34,043 nucleotides of DNA, taken from assembly GCA_913054495.1 (NCBI GenBank), contig CAJXIY010000026.1:1-34043 (forward strand), in the 5' to 3' direction. Below are positions 16,223-24,676 of the stretch, one piece after another. How positions within the stretch are numbered: the first letter of the stretch is position 1; each line of letters starts with the position of its first letter. The position numbers were made by a program, and so were the translations under genes. This DNA is from an uncultured Gammaproteobacteria bacterium (GTDB lineage: Bacteria > Pseudomonadota > Gammaproteobacteria > Pseudomonadales > Pseudohongiellaceae). Below the pieces are notes generated by a model that did no database searches, was not told the DNA's origin, and was given only the letters and a program-made list of their open reading frames with translations.

Positions 16223-16953
16223 TGCATCGTCTATTGAGGAGGATTCGGCAGATTCGTAGTGCAGGGACAGCAACAGGTTTTCGAAAATATACTGGGCATA
16301 TTGCTGGGTGCTGACATCGAGCAACTTGAACTTCCACGGCTTCAGATGCCATTGTTGTAATTGCGCCGTTACCTGAGCCGCCAGCAGCTCTGGATGTTCA
16401 CAAGAAAATTGTCCGCTCGCCTCCCCGGCTCTAATGGTATCTATAAGAAAACCCTCGAAACGCATTTCCAGATCCAGGGTCTGTTGTTGCTGTTCCCTGG
16501 GCAGCCCTTTTAATTCCATGAAGCAAAAGTAATACCACGGATGGAGGACTTCCGTCATGTAGATCTCGCCATAGATCATCGCCCGCAAGCAATGAACGGG
16601 CTCCAGGTCCGCACTGGCAAGACCGCCGATTACCTGTTCGATGGTTTTGCGCTGAACCCCGGCGATCACCGAGGCGAGATCATTTTTGCTACCGATATAC
16701 GCGTACAGGCCGCCCATACTAATGCCCGATTCCCGGCTGAGATCCCGCAGACTCATGGCCTGAAAACCCTTGGAGTTGGCAAGATGAAAAGTCGCCCGGA
16801 AGATTTTCTCCAGGTTTACGATGGCGACTCTCGGGTTTTTACCTGCATCTTGTCTTTGTGCATATCAAAGACACTGCGCCAGAAATCCTCTCCCTCCAGG
16901 GTCCAGGCCTGGCGAAAGGCATCGATACTAATCTCCTCAGGCCAGCCAGCCAT
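16202..16953 (-). pseudogene. TetR/AcrR family regulator, frameshifted
   Basis: Two minus-strand frames together encode one TetR regulator. The first (ATG 16953 to TAA 16816-16818) carries an N-terminal extension, DAFRQAWTLEGEDFWRSVFD, ending in VKTRES. The second continues in a different frame as AIVNLEKIFRATFHLANSKG, then SLRDLSRESGISMGGLYAYI (helix-turn-helix), and a ligand-binding domain. The second frame has no ATG, GTG or TTG before the Met at 16756, which lies inside the DNA-binding domain and cannot be a real start. The span is 752 bases, one short of a multiple of three, so a single-base loss near 16820-16832 explains it; the repaired protein would be 250 aa. Either the gene is inactive or the base is missing by sequencing error. 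It lies downstream of the TauE/SafE exporter on the same strand. Confidence 0.8.
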
Positions 16954-17015
16954 ATGTCCATTCCCCCCGATTGTCCGAACTGTGCCGCGTTCAGTATAGC
17001 AGCTGCCCGCCGAAC

Positions 17016-17723
17016 TCATAGCCAGTACGAAGCGATTGCCGCGCAGCCGGCGGCGCCACAGAGAACCAGGGACAGGCGACGCAAATTGTTATCGGAGATG
17101 AGGTGTAATGTCTTCGTCGCCATCCAGTATCCTGCCAGGGTCGCCGGCATCAACGGCAAGGCGATGAGAAGATGTTGCAGCCCAAATCGACCGACTGTGG
17201 TGAGCATCGCCAAGGTCATCAGGCAACTGACGATAAAGAAGGCCGCCAAATTCGCCCGGATGTAGTCGTTTTCTTCATGCTGCATCACCAGGGCGATGGG
17301 GGGTCCGCCGATGGAGGAACTGGTGGCCATAAAACCGGACAGGACCCCGGCAGAAAACATGGCTGTCGGGGTCGGCTTGAGTACCAGCTTACTCATACTC
17401 AGGCCGACGGCGGCGAGCACGGAGATTCCCAGCCACAGGGCCAGTGCGCGTTGGTCTATCCACAACAACAAAAAACCACCGGCTATGGTACCTGGCACTC
17501 TGCCAATGATGGCAAATTTCAATTTCTGGAACGATATCGCGTTCCAGTGCTTGTAGGTAATAGCGATGGAAAGCGTCAGCGCCGAGGTGGTGATGGGTGC
17601 TGGCACATAGAGGGGATCGATGAAGAACAGCACCGGGGCCGCGATGATGGCCAGGCCGAAGCCTATGGAACTCTGCACATAGGAACCTACAAAAATCACC
17701 ACGATGGCGATTGCGATTTCCAT
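17016..17723 (-). CDS. TauE/SafE (TSUP) family membrane exporter
   Basis: A 235-aa inner-membrane protein of the sulfite exporter TauE/SafE superfamily, slightly shorter than the usual 245-260 aa. About seven or eight hydrophobic segments are visible. The family motif at the start of the first repeat is GSYVQSSIGFGLAIIAAPVL (about residues 13-32), and its counterpart in the second repeat is GVLSGFMATSSSIGGPPIAL (about 124-143). Substrates in the family include sulfite, sulfoacetate and other organosulfonates; this one cannot be assigned. It is flanked on the same strand by a rhodanese-like gene 79 bases upstream and the tetR pseudogene downstream, a context that hints at sulfur compounds. Confidence 0.88.
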   Translation of the reverse strand: MEIAIAIVVIFVGSYVQSSIGFGLAIIAAPVLFFIDPLYVPAPITTSALTLSIAITYKHWNAISFQKLKFAIIGRVPGTIAGGFLLLWIDQRALALWLGISVLAAVGLSMSKLVLKPTPTAMFSAGVLSGFMATSSSIGGPPIALVMQHEENDYIRANLAAFFIVSCLMTLAMLTTVGRFGLQHLLIALPLMPATLAGYWMATKTLHLISDNNLRRLSLVLCGAAGCAAIASYWL

Positions 17724-17802
17724 AATTAACTCAACATTTTATAGGACAGAAAAAGGCAGGACCCGATCGAAGCACTAGAGGCCGGGCGCTGGCAGCAGAA
17801 AG

Positions 17803-18153
17803 TCATTGTTCGGCTGCGGCCTGCTTCGCAAGTACGTTCTCGTAGCTGCCTTCATTGACAACTTCCTGAAAGCCCATCTCCGTGAGTAGTTCCAGGGCCA
17901 GGCCGGCGAAGGTACCGGAATTACCATCGTAAATATGTACTTCCTTGAACACATCATCCACGAACTGAAAAACCTTGTGGCCAATATCACCGTGATAGAT
18001 GTTTATCGCCCCCTCGATGTGGCCCTGCCGAAATTCACGGGCGGGTCTCACATCGATCCACACGGTGTAATCGTTGGCCTCTGCGGCGAACGGCGCCGGG
18101 GATTGCAACACCGTAAGACAGAGAATAAAAAGAGCCATCAGCGGCCTGAACAT
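17803..18153 (-). CDS. Exported rhodanese-like protein lacking the catalytic cysteine
   Basis: A 116-aa single-domain rhodanese with an N-terminal signal peptide (about residues 1-24, MALFILCLTVLQ core, cleavage likely after PFA or AFAA-like), so it should be periplasmic. The fold markers are IDVRPAREFRQGHIEGAINI (residues 33-52) and LELLTEMGFQEVVNEGSYENV. The active-site loop, normally Cys-x4-Gly-Arg, is DGNSGTFAG (residues 76-84): the nucleophilic Cys is Asp76 and the Arg is missing. Sulfurtransferase activity is therefore not expected; inactive rhodaneses usually act as binding or sensing domains. Same strand as the TauE/SafE exporter 79 bases downstream, probably co-transcribed. ATG 18153 has GGAG upstream. 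Confidence 0.8.
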   Translation of the reverse strand: MFRPLMALFILCLTVLQSPAPFAAEANDYTVWIDVRPAREFRQGHIEGAINIYHGDIGHKVFQFVDDVFKEVHIYDGNSGTFAGLALELLTEMGFQEVVNEGSYENVLAKQAAAEQ

Positions 18154-18357
18154 GGGTGGCGCTCCGCAATTGAAACTTCGCGGGATAATACCTGCTATCA
18201 GCTCCCGGCGCCAATTCCTATGCCATGAGCTGGGCTTGTCACCAGGTTCCGATCATCAGCCGGGAACATCGTTGTCAAGGTGAGAAACGCCCTCCCCTCA
18301 ATTTGTTGGCGGTAAGGGCAGCGGTCTTTTACAATGTGAGTAATCGAGCATAGGTAG

Positions 18358-19476
<1,119 letters not shown>

Positions 19477-19528
19477 GGCGGAAGCAGACGCCGGCATTGC
19501 CGGGCAGGAAACCAAATAAGCAATGACC

Positions 19529-19556
19529 GAAGGTGCCTAGGGGCCCTTCTTATTTT
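19529..19556 (+). terminator. Weak terminator-like hairpin after frmA
   Basis: GAAGG and CCTTC can pair around an imperfect inner stem (TGCC...GGGC), followed by TTATTTT. The stem has mismatches, so termination is uncertain. Confidence 0.3.
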
Positions 19557-19591
19557 AATTATCTAATTTTGCGGGTAGCACAGACAAGACT

Positions 19592-20011
19592 ATGAAATAT
19601 CTTCACACCATGATCAGAGTAAGCAATCTGGAAGAGTCTCTGGATTTTTATTGCAACAAACTTGGCTTAAAGCAGTGTAACCGTCGAGATTTCGAAGACG
19701 GCAGATTCTCCCTGATCTTCCTGGCAGCAGAAGGAGACGAGGAGGCCCAGGTTGAACTGACCTATAACTGGGATCCGGAGGACTATGATGAAGGCCGAAA
19801 CTTTGGTCACCTGGCTTACTCGGTGGCGAACATTTACGAAACCTGCCAGCGACTGATGGATGCTGGCGTCACCATCAACCGTCCGCCCAGAGATGGGCGT
19901 ATGGCCTTCATCAGATCGCCGGATAATATCTCCATCGAACTGCTGCAAAGCGGGGAGGCCCTGGAGCCGATGGAACCCTGGGAGAGCATGCCCAATACCG
20001 GAAAATGGTAA
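19592..20011 (+). CDS. gloA: Lactoylglutathione lyase (glyoxalase I)
   Basis: A metal-dependent enzyme that isomerises the methylglyoxal-glutathione hemithioacetal to S-D-lactoylglutathione. The 139-aa product has the two beta-alpha-beta-beta-beta modules of the family. All four metal ligands are visible: His5 (KYLHTM), Glu55 (VELTYNW), His73 (FGHLAYSV) and Glu116 (ISIELLQ). The N-terminal HTMIRVSNLEESLDFY matches closely. The length is near the 135 aa of the E. coli, nickel-type enzyme. It follows frmA by 115 bases, with a weak hairpin between them, and both use glutathione to handle reactive aldehydes, so the clustering looks functional. Confidence 0.94.
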   Translation: MKYLHTMIRVSNLEESLDFYCNKLGLKQCNRRDFEDGRFSLIFLAAEGDEEAQVELTYNWDPEDYDEGRNFGHLAYSVANIYETCQRLMDAGVTINRPPRDGRMAFIRSPDNISIELLQSGEALEPMEPWESMPNTGKW

Positions 20012-20127
20012 CGGAATTTCCCGCCGTGACTTGAGCTGACCTGGTGACTCGTTTATCATGGCGAGCCTTCAGTTTCCTACTTCCTAGATTCGTAACAAGC
20101 TAAGTCACACATACTGGATCCAACCAC

Positions 20128-21000
20128 ATGCAATTACTTGATGGTAAGTCTTGCTCTCAACAAATTCGTCAGGAAATCGCGCAAGAAGTTGATGCGATCA
20201 AGGCCTCGGGGGGACGGGTGCCCCATCTGGCGGCGGTTCTGGTGGGCAACGATGGCGCCAGCGAAAACTATGTGGCGCTCAAAGTGCGGGACTGCGCAGA
20301 GGTGGGTTTCGAGTCCACGCTGATCCGTCTGCCGGATAGCATTAGCGAGCAGGAACTGCTCGACAAGATTGCCGAGCTCAATGCCGATGACGCCATCGAT
20401 GGATTTATCGTACAAGTCCCGTTGCCGCAGCACATCGACGAGAAAAAGGTTATTCTTGCCATCGATCCCAGCAAGGATGTCGATGGCTTCTGCCCCGAAA
20501 ACGTCGGCAACATGACCCTGGGCCTGCCTACGTTTGTCTCGGCGACACCCAATGGCATTATGGAGTTGTTGCGGCGCTACCAGATCGAGACAGAAGGCAA
20601 GCACTGTGTGGTGCTTGGCCGTAGCAATAACGTGGGTACACCGATGGCGATACTGATGTCACGCAATGCCAATCCCGGTAATGCCACGGTAACCATCGCC
20701 CACAGCCGCACTAAAAATCTGGCCGAGTTGTGTCGCAGCGCCGATATCCTGATCGTGGCCATCGGCAAAACGGAATTCATCACCGCCGATATGGTCAAGG
20801 AAGGCGCCGTGGTTATCGACGTGGGTCAAACCCGGGTGCCAGACAACAGCAAGAAAGCCGGATATAGAAATGTTGGCGATGTAGATTTCGATAATGTTAA
20901 GGACAAATGCTCCTTTATCACTTACGTAACGGGGGGCGTCGGCCCTATGACTCGCGCGTCGCTGTTACAGAACACCCTCAAAGCCCACCACAGAAGATAG
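20128..21000 (+). CDS. folD: Bifunctional methylenetetrahydrofolate dehydrogenase/cyclohydrolase
   Basis: Catalyses methylene-THF to methenyl-THF to formyl-THF (C1 folate metabolism). It has 290 aa. The substrate-site residues are present: Tyr and Lys in [10 protein letters not shown] (about residues 50-59), VQVPLPQH, and DVDGF. The NADP site is [13 protein letters not shown]. Two signatures deviate from the usual gammaproteobacterial form: [11 protein letters not shown] replaces PCTPxG, and [11 protein letters not shown] (residues 265-275) replaces TPVPGGVGPMT. From memory, the SATPxG form and the DATVTxxHSRTKNL-like stretch resemble FolD of Bacteroidota, suggesting transfer. The aminotransferase gene follows ten bases later, so the two probably share a transcript. 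Confidence 0.92.
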   Translation: MQLLDGKSCSQQIRQEIAQEVDAIKASGGRVPHLAAVLVGNDGASENYVALKVRDCAEVGFESTLIRLPDSISEQELLDKIAELNADDAIDGFIVQVPLPQHIDEKKVILAIDPSKDVDGFCPENVGNMTLGLPTFVSATPNGIMELLRRYQIETEGKHCVVLGRSNNVGTPMAILMSRNANPGNATVTIAHSRTKNLAELCRSADILIVAIGKTEFITADMVKEGAVVIDVGQTRVPDNSKKAGYRNVGDVDFDNVKDKCSFITYVTGGVGPMTRASLLQNTLKAHHRR

Positions 21001-21010
21001 GGAACTCATC

Positions 21011-22207
21011 ATGTTTCAATCACTTCAGGCCCTGCCCGCCGACCCCATTCTCGGACTCATGGCTAGCTACAGAGCCGACAGCAACCCACGCAAGATCGAC
21101 CTTGGCATCGGCATCTACAAGGACGAACACGGCAAGACACCGGTGATGACATCGGTGAAGAAAGCCGAAAACAGCATTCTCGAATCCCAGCTCACGAAAA
21201 GTTATGTGGGCCCAACCGGCGCCGCCGATTACAACGACTCCGTGGCGGATTTACTACTCGGCAGAACCCTGATAGACAGCCTCGGCAAGCGCCGTGTCAC
21301 CATACAGTCTCCCGGCGGCTGTGGCGGCCTGCGCCTGGCTGCCGAATTGATCAAGAGCGCCAATCCCGGCGCGACTGTGTGGGTGAGCGACCCTACCTGG
21401 GCCAACCACAGGCCACTGCTGGGCTCGGCCGGTCTCGGTATCGATCAATATCCCTACTATGACTATGACAGCCATAGTGTCCGCTTTGAGGAAATGCTGG
21501 CCTGCCTCGGCAACATAGAAGCCGGCGATGTGGTGATGCTGCATGGCTGCTGTCACAACCCCTGCGGTGCAGATTTATCCCAGGAACAGTGGCGACAGAT
21601 CAGAGATATCTCCCTGAAGCAGGGCTTTACGGTCTTCATCGACCTGGCCTATCAAGGTCTAGGGGACGGCCTGGAAGAAGATGTGTATGGTGCCCGGCTG
21701 CTGGCCGAGTCCCTGCCGGAATTGATCGTGGTCACCTCCTGCTCAAAAAACTTTGGCCTCTACCGCGAACGCACCGGTGCTATGACGCTGATCGCCGACA
21801 GCGATGTAACGACGGCGATAGCCACCACACAGATTGCCGCCGCCGCCAGGGCGATGTATTCCATGCCACCAGATCACGGCGCCGCTGTGGTACAGCTCAT
21901 CCTCAATGACGGGGCTCTGCGTAGCGAATGGGATGCGGAGTTGACCACCATGCGCAATCGCATTAATGGTTTGCGCGCACAACTGGTGAAGCAATTTAAG
22001 GCCGCGAACATGGATGAGGATTTCAGTTTTATAGAGCGAGAAAAAGGCATGTTTTCTTTTCTCGGTGTCAACGTCGATCAAGTCCAGAGTCTGGTCAACG
22101 ATTACAGCATCTACCTGGTAAACTCTAGCCGCATCAATGTTGCGGGTGTCAACGACGACAACATCGACTACCTGGCATCGAGCCTGGTAGCTGTACTGAC
22201 CGCTTAA
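21011..22207 (+). CDS. Aspartate/aromatic amino acid aminotransferase
   Basis: A PLP-dependent class I aminotransferase (fold type I) of the AspC/TyrB group that exchanges amino groups between aspartate or aromatic amino acids and 2-oxoglutarate. It has 398 aa. The Schiff-base lysine is Lys246 in SCSKNFGLYRERTGA. LHGCCHNPCGAD contains the Asn that contacts PLP, and FIDLAYQGLGDGLEED carries the PLP-ring Asp and Tyr. The N-terminal PADPILGLMASYRAD is typical of the AspC/TyrB subgroup. The two cannot be separated by eye, but the neighbouring DAHP synthase gene favours an aromatic role. It is downstream of folD by ten bases and convergent with the DAHP synthase gene. Confidence 0.92.
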   Translation: MFQSLQALPADPILGLMASYRADSNPRKIDLGIGIYKDEHGKTPVMTSVKKAENSILESQLTKSYVGPTGAADYNDSVADLLLGRTLIDSLGKRRVTIQSPGGCGGLRLAAELIKSANPGATVWVSDPTWANHRPLLGSAGLGIDQYPYYDYDSHSVRFEEMLACLGNIEAGDVVMLHGCCHNPCGADLSQEQWRQIRDISLKQGFTVFIDLAYQGLGDGLEEDVYGARLLAESLPELIVVTSCSKNFGLYRERTGAMTLIADSDVTTAIATTQIAAAARAMYSMPPDHGAAVVQLILNDGALRSEWDAELTTMRNRINGLRAQLVKQFKAANMDEDFSFIEREKGMFSFLGVNVDQVQSLVNDYSIYLVNSSRINVAGVNDDNIDYLASSLVAVLTA

Positions 22208-22270
22208 TCCGGCCTGTCAGAGCTCGATCGACAGCTGCTCGACACATCTTGGTTAGGCGGTTGATCTAAC

Positions 22271-23347
22271 TCAGGCAGATCTGGATTCGAGCGCAGGCGC
22301 TATCGTTGCCGCGAACTTCCTGAGCAGGACCTCGGTAGTTTCCCAACTTATGCAGGCATCGGTAACCGATATACCATATTTAATTTCATCCAGATCATCG
22401 GGAATCGGTTGATTCCCCTCTTCCAGATTGCTCTCTAACATGAAGCCGATGATGGAGCGGTTGCCGTCGAGCAACTGTTTCGCCACGTCATCGAGTACCA
22501 GCGCTTGATTGGCCGCATCCTTGCGCGAATTGCCATGGCTGCAATCGATCATGATGTTTTCTATTAGCCCGGCTTTTCGCAAATCGCCTTCACAGGAAGC
22601 TACACTTTCCTTGTCATAGTTGGGAGACTTGCCACCTCTCAAAATCACGTGACAATGAGGATTGCCTTCGGTTCGAAAAACCGCGACCTTGCCTTCTTCG
22701 GTCACACTGATAAAGCTATTATTCGCCGAAGCAGATCGAATAGCGTTAACCGCCACCATCAATGCCCCGTCAATATTATTCTTAAATCCTATTGCCGAAG
22801 AGATTCCACTTGCCAGCTTGCGATGGGTTGGCGATTCTGTGGTGCGCGCGCCTATCGCTGTCCAACTCACCAGATCTTGCAGGTATTGTGGGGAAATGAG
22901 ATCCAGCGCTTCGATTGCAATAGGCAATCCTACATCGATAATATCGAGCATCAACTGTCGACCGATACGAAGACCGTGATCGATTCTATGACTGCCATCG
23001 AGGTGGGGGTCATAGATCAGCCCTTCCCAGCCGATCGAAGTTCGAGGCTTCTCGAAGTAAACCCGCATTAGTATCACTATCTCATTGGCCAGTTCATCGG
23101 CCAGGGGTTTCAGGCGGCGGGCGTATTCCAGTGCTTCTTCGGGGTTATGAATGGAACAGGGGCCGACGATGGCGATCAGGCGCGTGTCCTTCCTATCCAG
23201 TATGCCTTTTACGTCTCGATGTCCGTTTTTGACAGTATCCAGGGCCGAACCCCGCAGACCCAGTTCATCTTTCAAGGCACCAGGCGCGGGCAGTTCTTCG
23301 TAACCGGTGATATGAAGATTATCGATTTCCTTGTCGCGATCGGTCAT
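22271..23347 (-). CDS. aroG: 3-deoxy-7-phosphoheptulonate (DAHP) synthase, AroF/G/H type
   Basis: First enzyme of the shikimate pathway: condenses phosphoenolpyruvate and erythrose 4-phosphate to DAHP, metal-dependent. It has 358 aa, typical of type I-alpha. Conserved segments are IVGPCSIHNPEEALEYA (residues about 59-75), MRVYFEKPRT, GWEGLIYDPHLDGSHRI, EALDLISPQYLQDLVSW, GARTTESPTHRKLASG, GFKN (PEP site), HVILRGGKSPNYD and MIDCSHGNS. The feedback class (Phe, Tyr or Trp) cannot be decided by eye, so the symbol is a family label. A promoter with TTGAGT and CATAAT lies just upstream. It is convergent with the aminotransferase. Confidence 0.93.
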   Translation of the reverse strand: MTDRDKEIDNLHITGYEELPAPGALKDELGLRGSALDTVKNGHRDVKGILDRKDTRLIAIVGPCSIHNPEEALEYARRLKPLADELANEIVILMRVYFEKPRTSIGWEGLIYDPHLDGSHRIDHGLRIGRQLMLDIIDVGLPIAIEALDLISPQYLQDLVSWTAIGARTTESPTHRKLASGISSAIGFKNNIDGALMVAVNAIRSASANNSFISVTEEGKVAVFRTEGNPHCHVILRGGKSPNYDKESVASCEGDLRKAGLIENIMIDCSHGNSRKDAANQALVLDDVAKQLLDGNRSIIGFMLESNLEEGNQPIPDDLDEIKYGISVTDACISWETTEVLLRKFAATIAPALESRSA

Positions 23348-23376
23348 GAGATGGCTCTGTGATTTTCGGATGGGGG

Positions 23377-23405
23377 ATTATGTTGGAATTGTAAGTGTAA
23401 CTCAA
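23377..23405 (-). promoter_or_regulatory. DAHP synthase promoter
   Basis: On the minus strand TTGAGT (23405-23400) and CATAAT (23382-23377) are separated by 17 bases, giving a short leader of about 23 nt before ATG 23347. Confidence 0.5.
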
Positions 23406-23660
23406 AGCCTAATTACAGATAAAATTGAAGAATGCATCTAGTTGGAAAGGCCCGGGGCCGGTGATGGCGCGCTGGGCTCCCGACTAGTTGAAATACTTCC
23501 AGATCATCTTTCTTTTCTTTCAGACTTGGAGTTCATCTATGAATTAAGCGTGGCGTGACGGGTATGTTTCACGCGAACAATCAGGGCCGAAGGACCGTGA
23601 GCGGGGAATATGGCCGTCGCGGTGCGCGATAAAGAACACCAAACTGAGATAAAGAGGAAG

Positions 23661-23689
23661 TTTACTCGAGCGGCTAGTTCATGTAGATT
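23661..23689 (+). promoter_or_regulatory. Candidate efpL promoter
   Basis: TTTACT (23661-23666), a 17-base spacer and TAGATT (23684-23689) precede the efpL GTG start by about 54 bases. The match is moderate. Confidence 0.35.
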
Positions 23690-23742
23690 TCGGCTCCGGA
23701 TTCCTTTACAGAACTAATTATGCCATCGAGGGGCAGCACAGC

Positions 23743-24309
23743 GTGCCGAAAGCCAGCGAATTGAAGAAAGGCATGATCATCGATATCGAGGGTGTGCCGC
23801 ACATCGTCAAGCAGTTTGAGAGCAAGAGCCCTTCTTCACGTGGAGCAGGCACGCTGTATAAAGTGCGTTTCAATAACCTGCAAACCCGGCAAAAACTGGA
23901 TACGTCGTTCAAGGGTGACGATTTCCTGAAAGAGGCTGACTGCATGAGGGTGGGAGTGCAATATTCCTACCTCGATGGCGACACCTATTACTTCATGGAC
24001 ATGGAAGACTATAGTCAGTATGGCATTAATTCGGAACAGCTGGAGGGCCAGATCGATTATCTGGTGGAAGGGCAGGAAGGCATCGTAGCCCTGATAATGG
24101 ATGACAATCTGGTGGCGATCGAACTGCCGCAGTCTGTCATCCTGACAATTGTGGACACGCCACCCGCGGTTACCGGTTCCTCGGCAACCAACCGCACCAA
24201 GACGGCGGTGCTTTCCACCGGACTCGGAATCCAGGTGCCGGAATATTTAGCGCCAGGTGAAACAATAAAGATCAATACGGTGACCGCAAAGTTTATATCC
24301 AGGGCCTAA
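23743..24309 (+). CDS. yeiP: Elongation factor P-like protein (YeiP/EfpL)
   Basis: An EF-P paralogue that enters the ribosomal E site to relieve stalling at difficult peptide motifs. It has 188 aa with three beta-barrel domains. The tip loop reads SPSSRGAGTLYK, the YeiP type, with Arg33 where EF-P has the modified lysine (PGKGxAF loop). This identifies EfpL/YeiP rather than EF-P, and no lysine modification is expected. The C-terminal block ATNRTKTAVLSTGLGIQVPEYLAPGE is also YeiP-like. The start is GTG 23743 with GAGGGG nine bases upstream; the nearby ATG at 23720 is out of frame. It converges with the DUF2007 gene. Confidence 0.93.
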   Translation: MPKASELKKGMIIDIEGVPHIVKQFESKSPSSRGAGTLYKVRFNNLQTRQKLDTSFKGDDFLKEADCMRVGVQYSYLDGDTYYFMDMEDYSQYGINSEQLEGQIDYLVEGQEGIVALIMDDNLVAIELPQSVILTIVDTPPAVTGSSATNRTKTAVLSTGLGIQVPEYLAPGETIKINTVTAKFISRA

Positions 24310-24331
24310 GCTCCCACCGGACCGTCCAGCT

Positions 24332-24661
24332 CTAGTCTGCTTCGCCAGAGGCCACCCTCTCTGCCTGACAGTTCCAGCACAGGTCGAAATTTCCCGCGTT
24401 TTCTTCTGCACAGGCACGGCACCGCCAATCTGGCTCTTCGGTTTTTGCGGTGGACTCTAGCTCCTTTATGATTTGCCCGGCGCGTATGTAATCCAGATCA
24501 TTCTGTACCCAGACCTCTGGCAGACACTCGATAAACGGTATTTCTCCGGCCACGGAATAAAGCTTATCGTTCTTAACCAGCGCCTGAATGCCGTGATATT
24601 CCAGCACGTTGGCCATGTGCCAGGCCATGGGAACACTGTCGGCGGTATATACTTGTTTCAT
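24332..24661 (-). CDS. DUF2007 protein with C-terminal RanBP2-type zinc finger
   Basis: A 109-aa protein. Residues about 1-66 match the DUF2007 fold (MKQVYTADSVPMAWHMANVLEYHGI, a PII-like small domain often called putative signal-transducing protein, function unknown). Residues 78-98 form a RanBP2-type zinc finger (DWRCRACAEENAGNFDLCWNC) with Cys81, Cys84, Cys95 and Cys98, plus the Trp79 and Asn91 usual in this finger. It lies 15 bases after murJ on the same strand, so it is probably co-transcribed. In eukaryotes such fingers bind ubiquitin or RNA; its ligand here is unknown. Confidence 0.8.
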   Translation of the reverse strand: MKQVYTADSVPMAWHMANVLEYHGIQALVKNDKLYSVAGEIPFIECLPEVWVQNDLDYIRAGQIIKELESTAKTEEPDWRCRACAEENAGNFDLCWNCQAERVASGEAD

Positions 24662-24676
24662 TGTGAAATATCCAGG

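Larger units (their letters stand above)
23348..23742. other. aroG / efpL divergent intergenic region
   Basis: A 395-bp gap. It holds a DAHP synthase promoter on the minus strand (23377-23405) and a candidate efpL promoter on the plus strand (23661-23689). No ORF of any credibility, tRNA or strong hairpin is seen in the middle part. Confidence 0.5.

Noticed and set aside
22208-22270. CTGTC/GACAG hairpin between the aminotransferase and DAHP synthase genes as a terminator
   Set aside because: The stem is short with a long loop and there is no T-tract on either strand.
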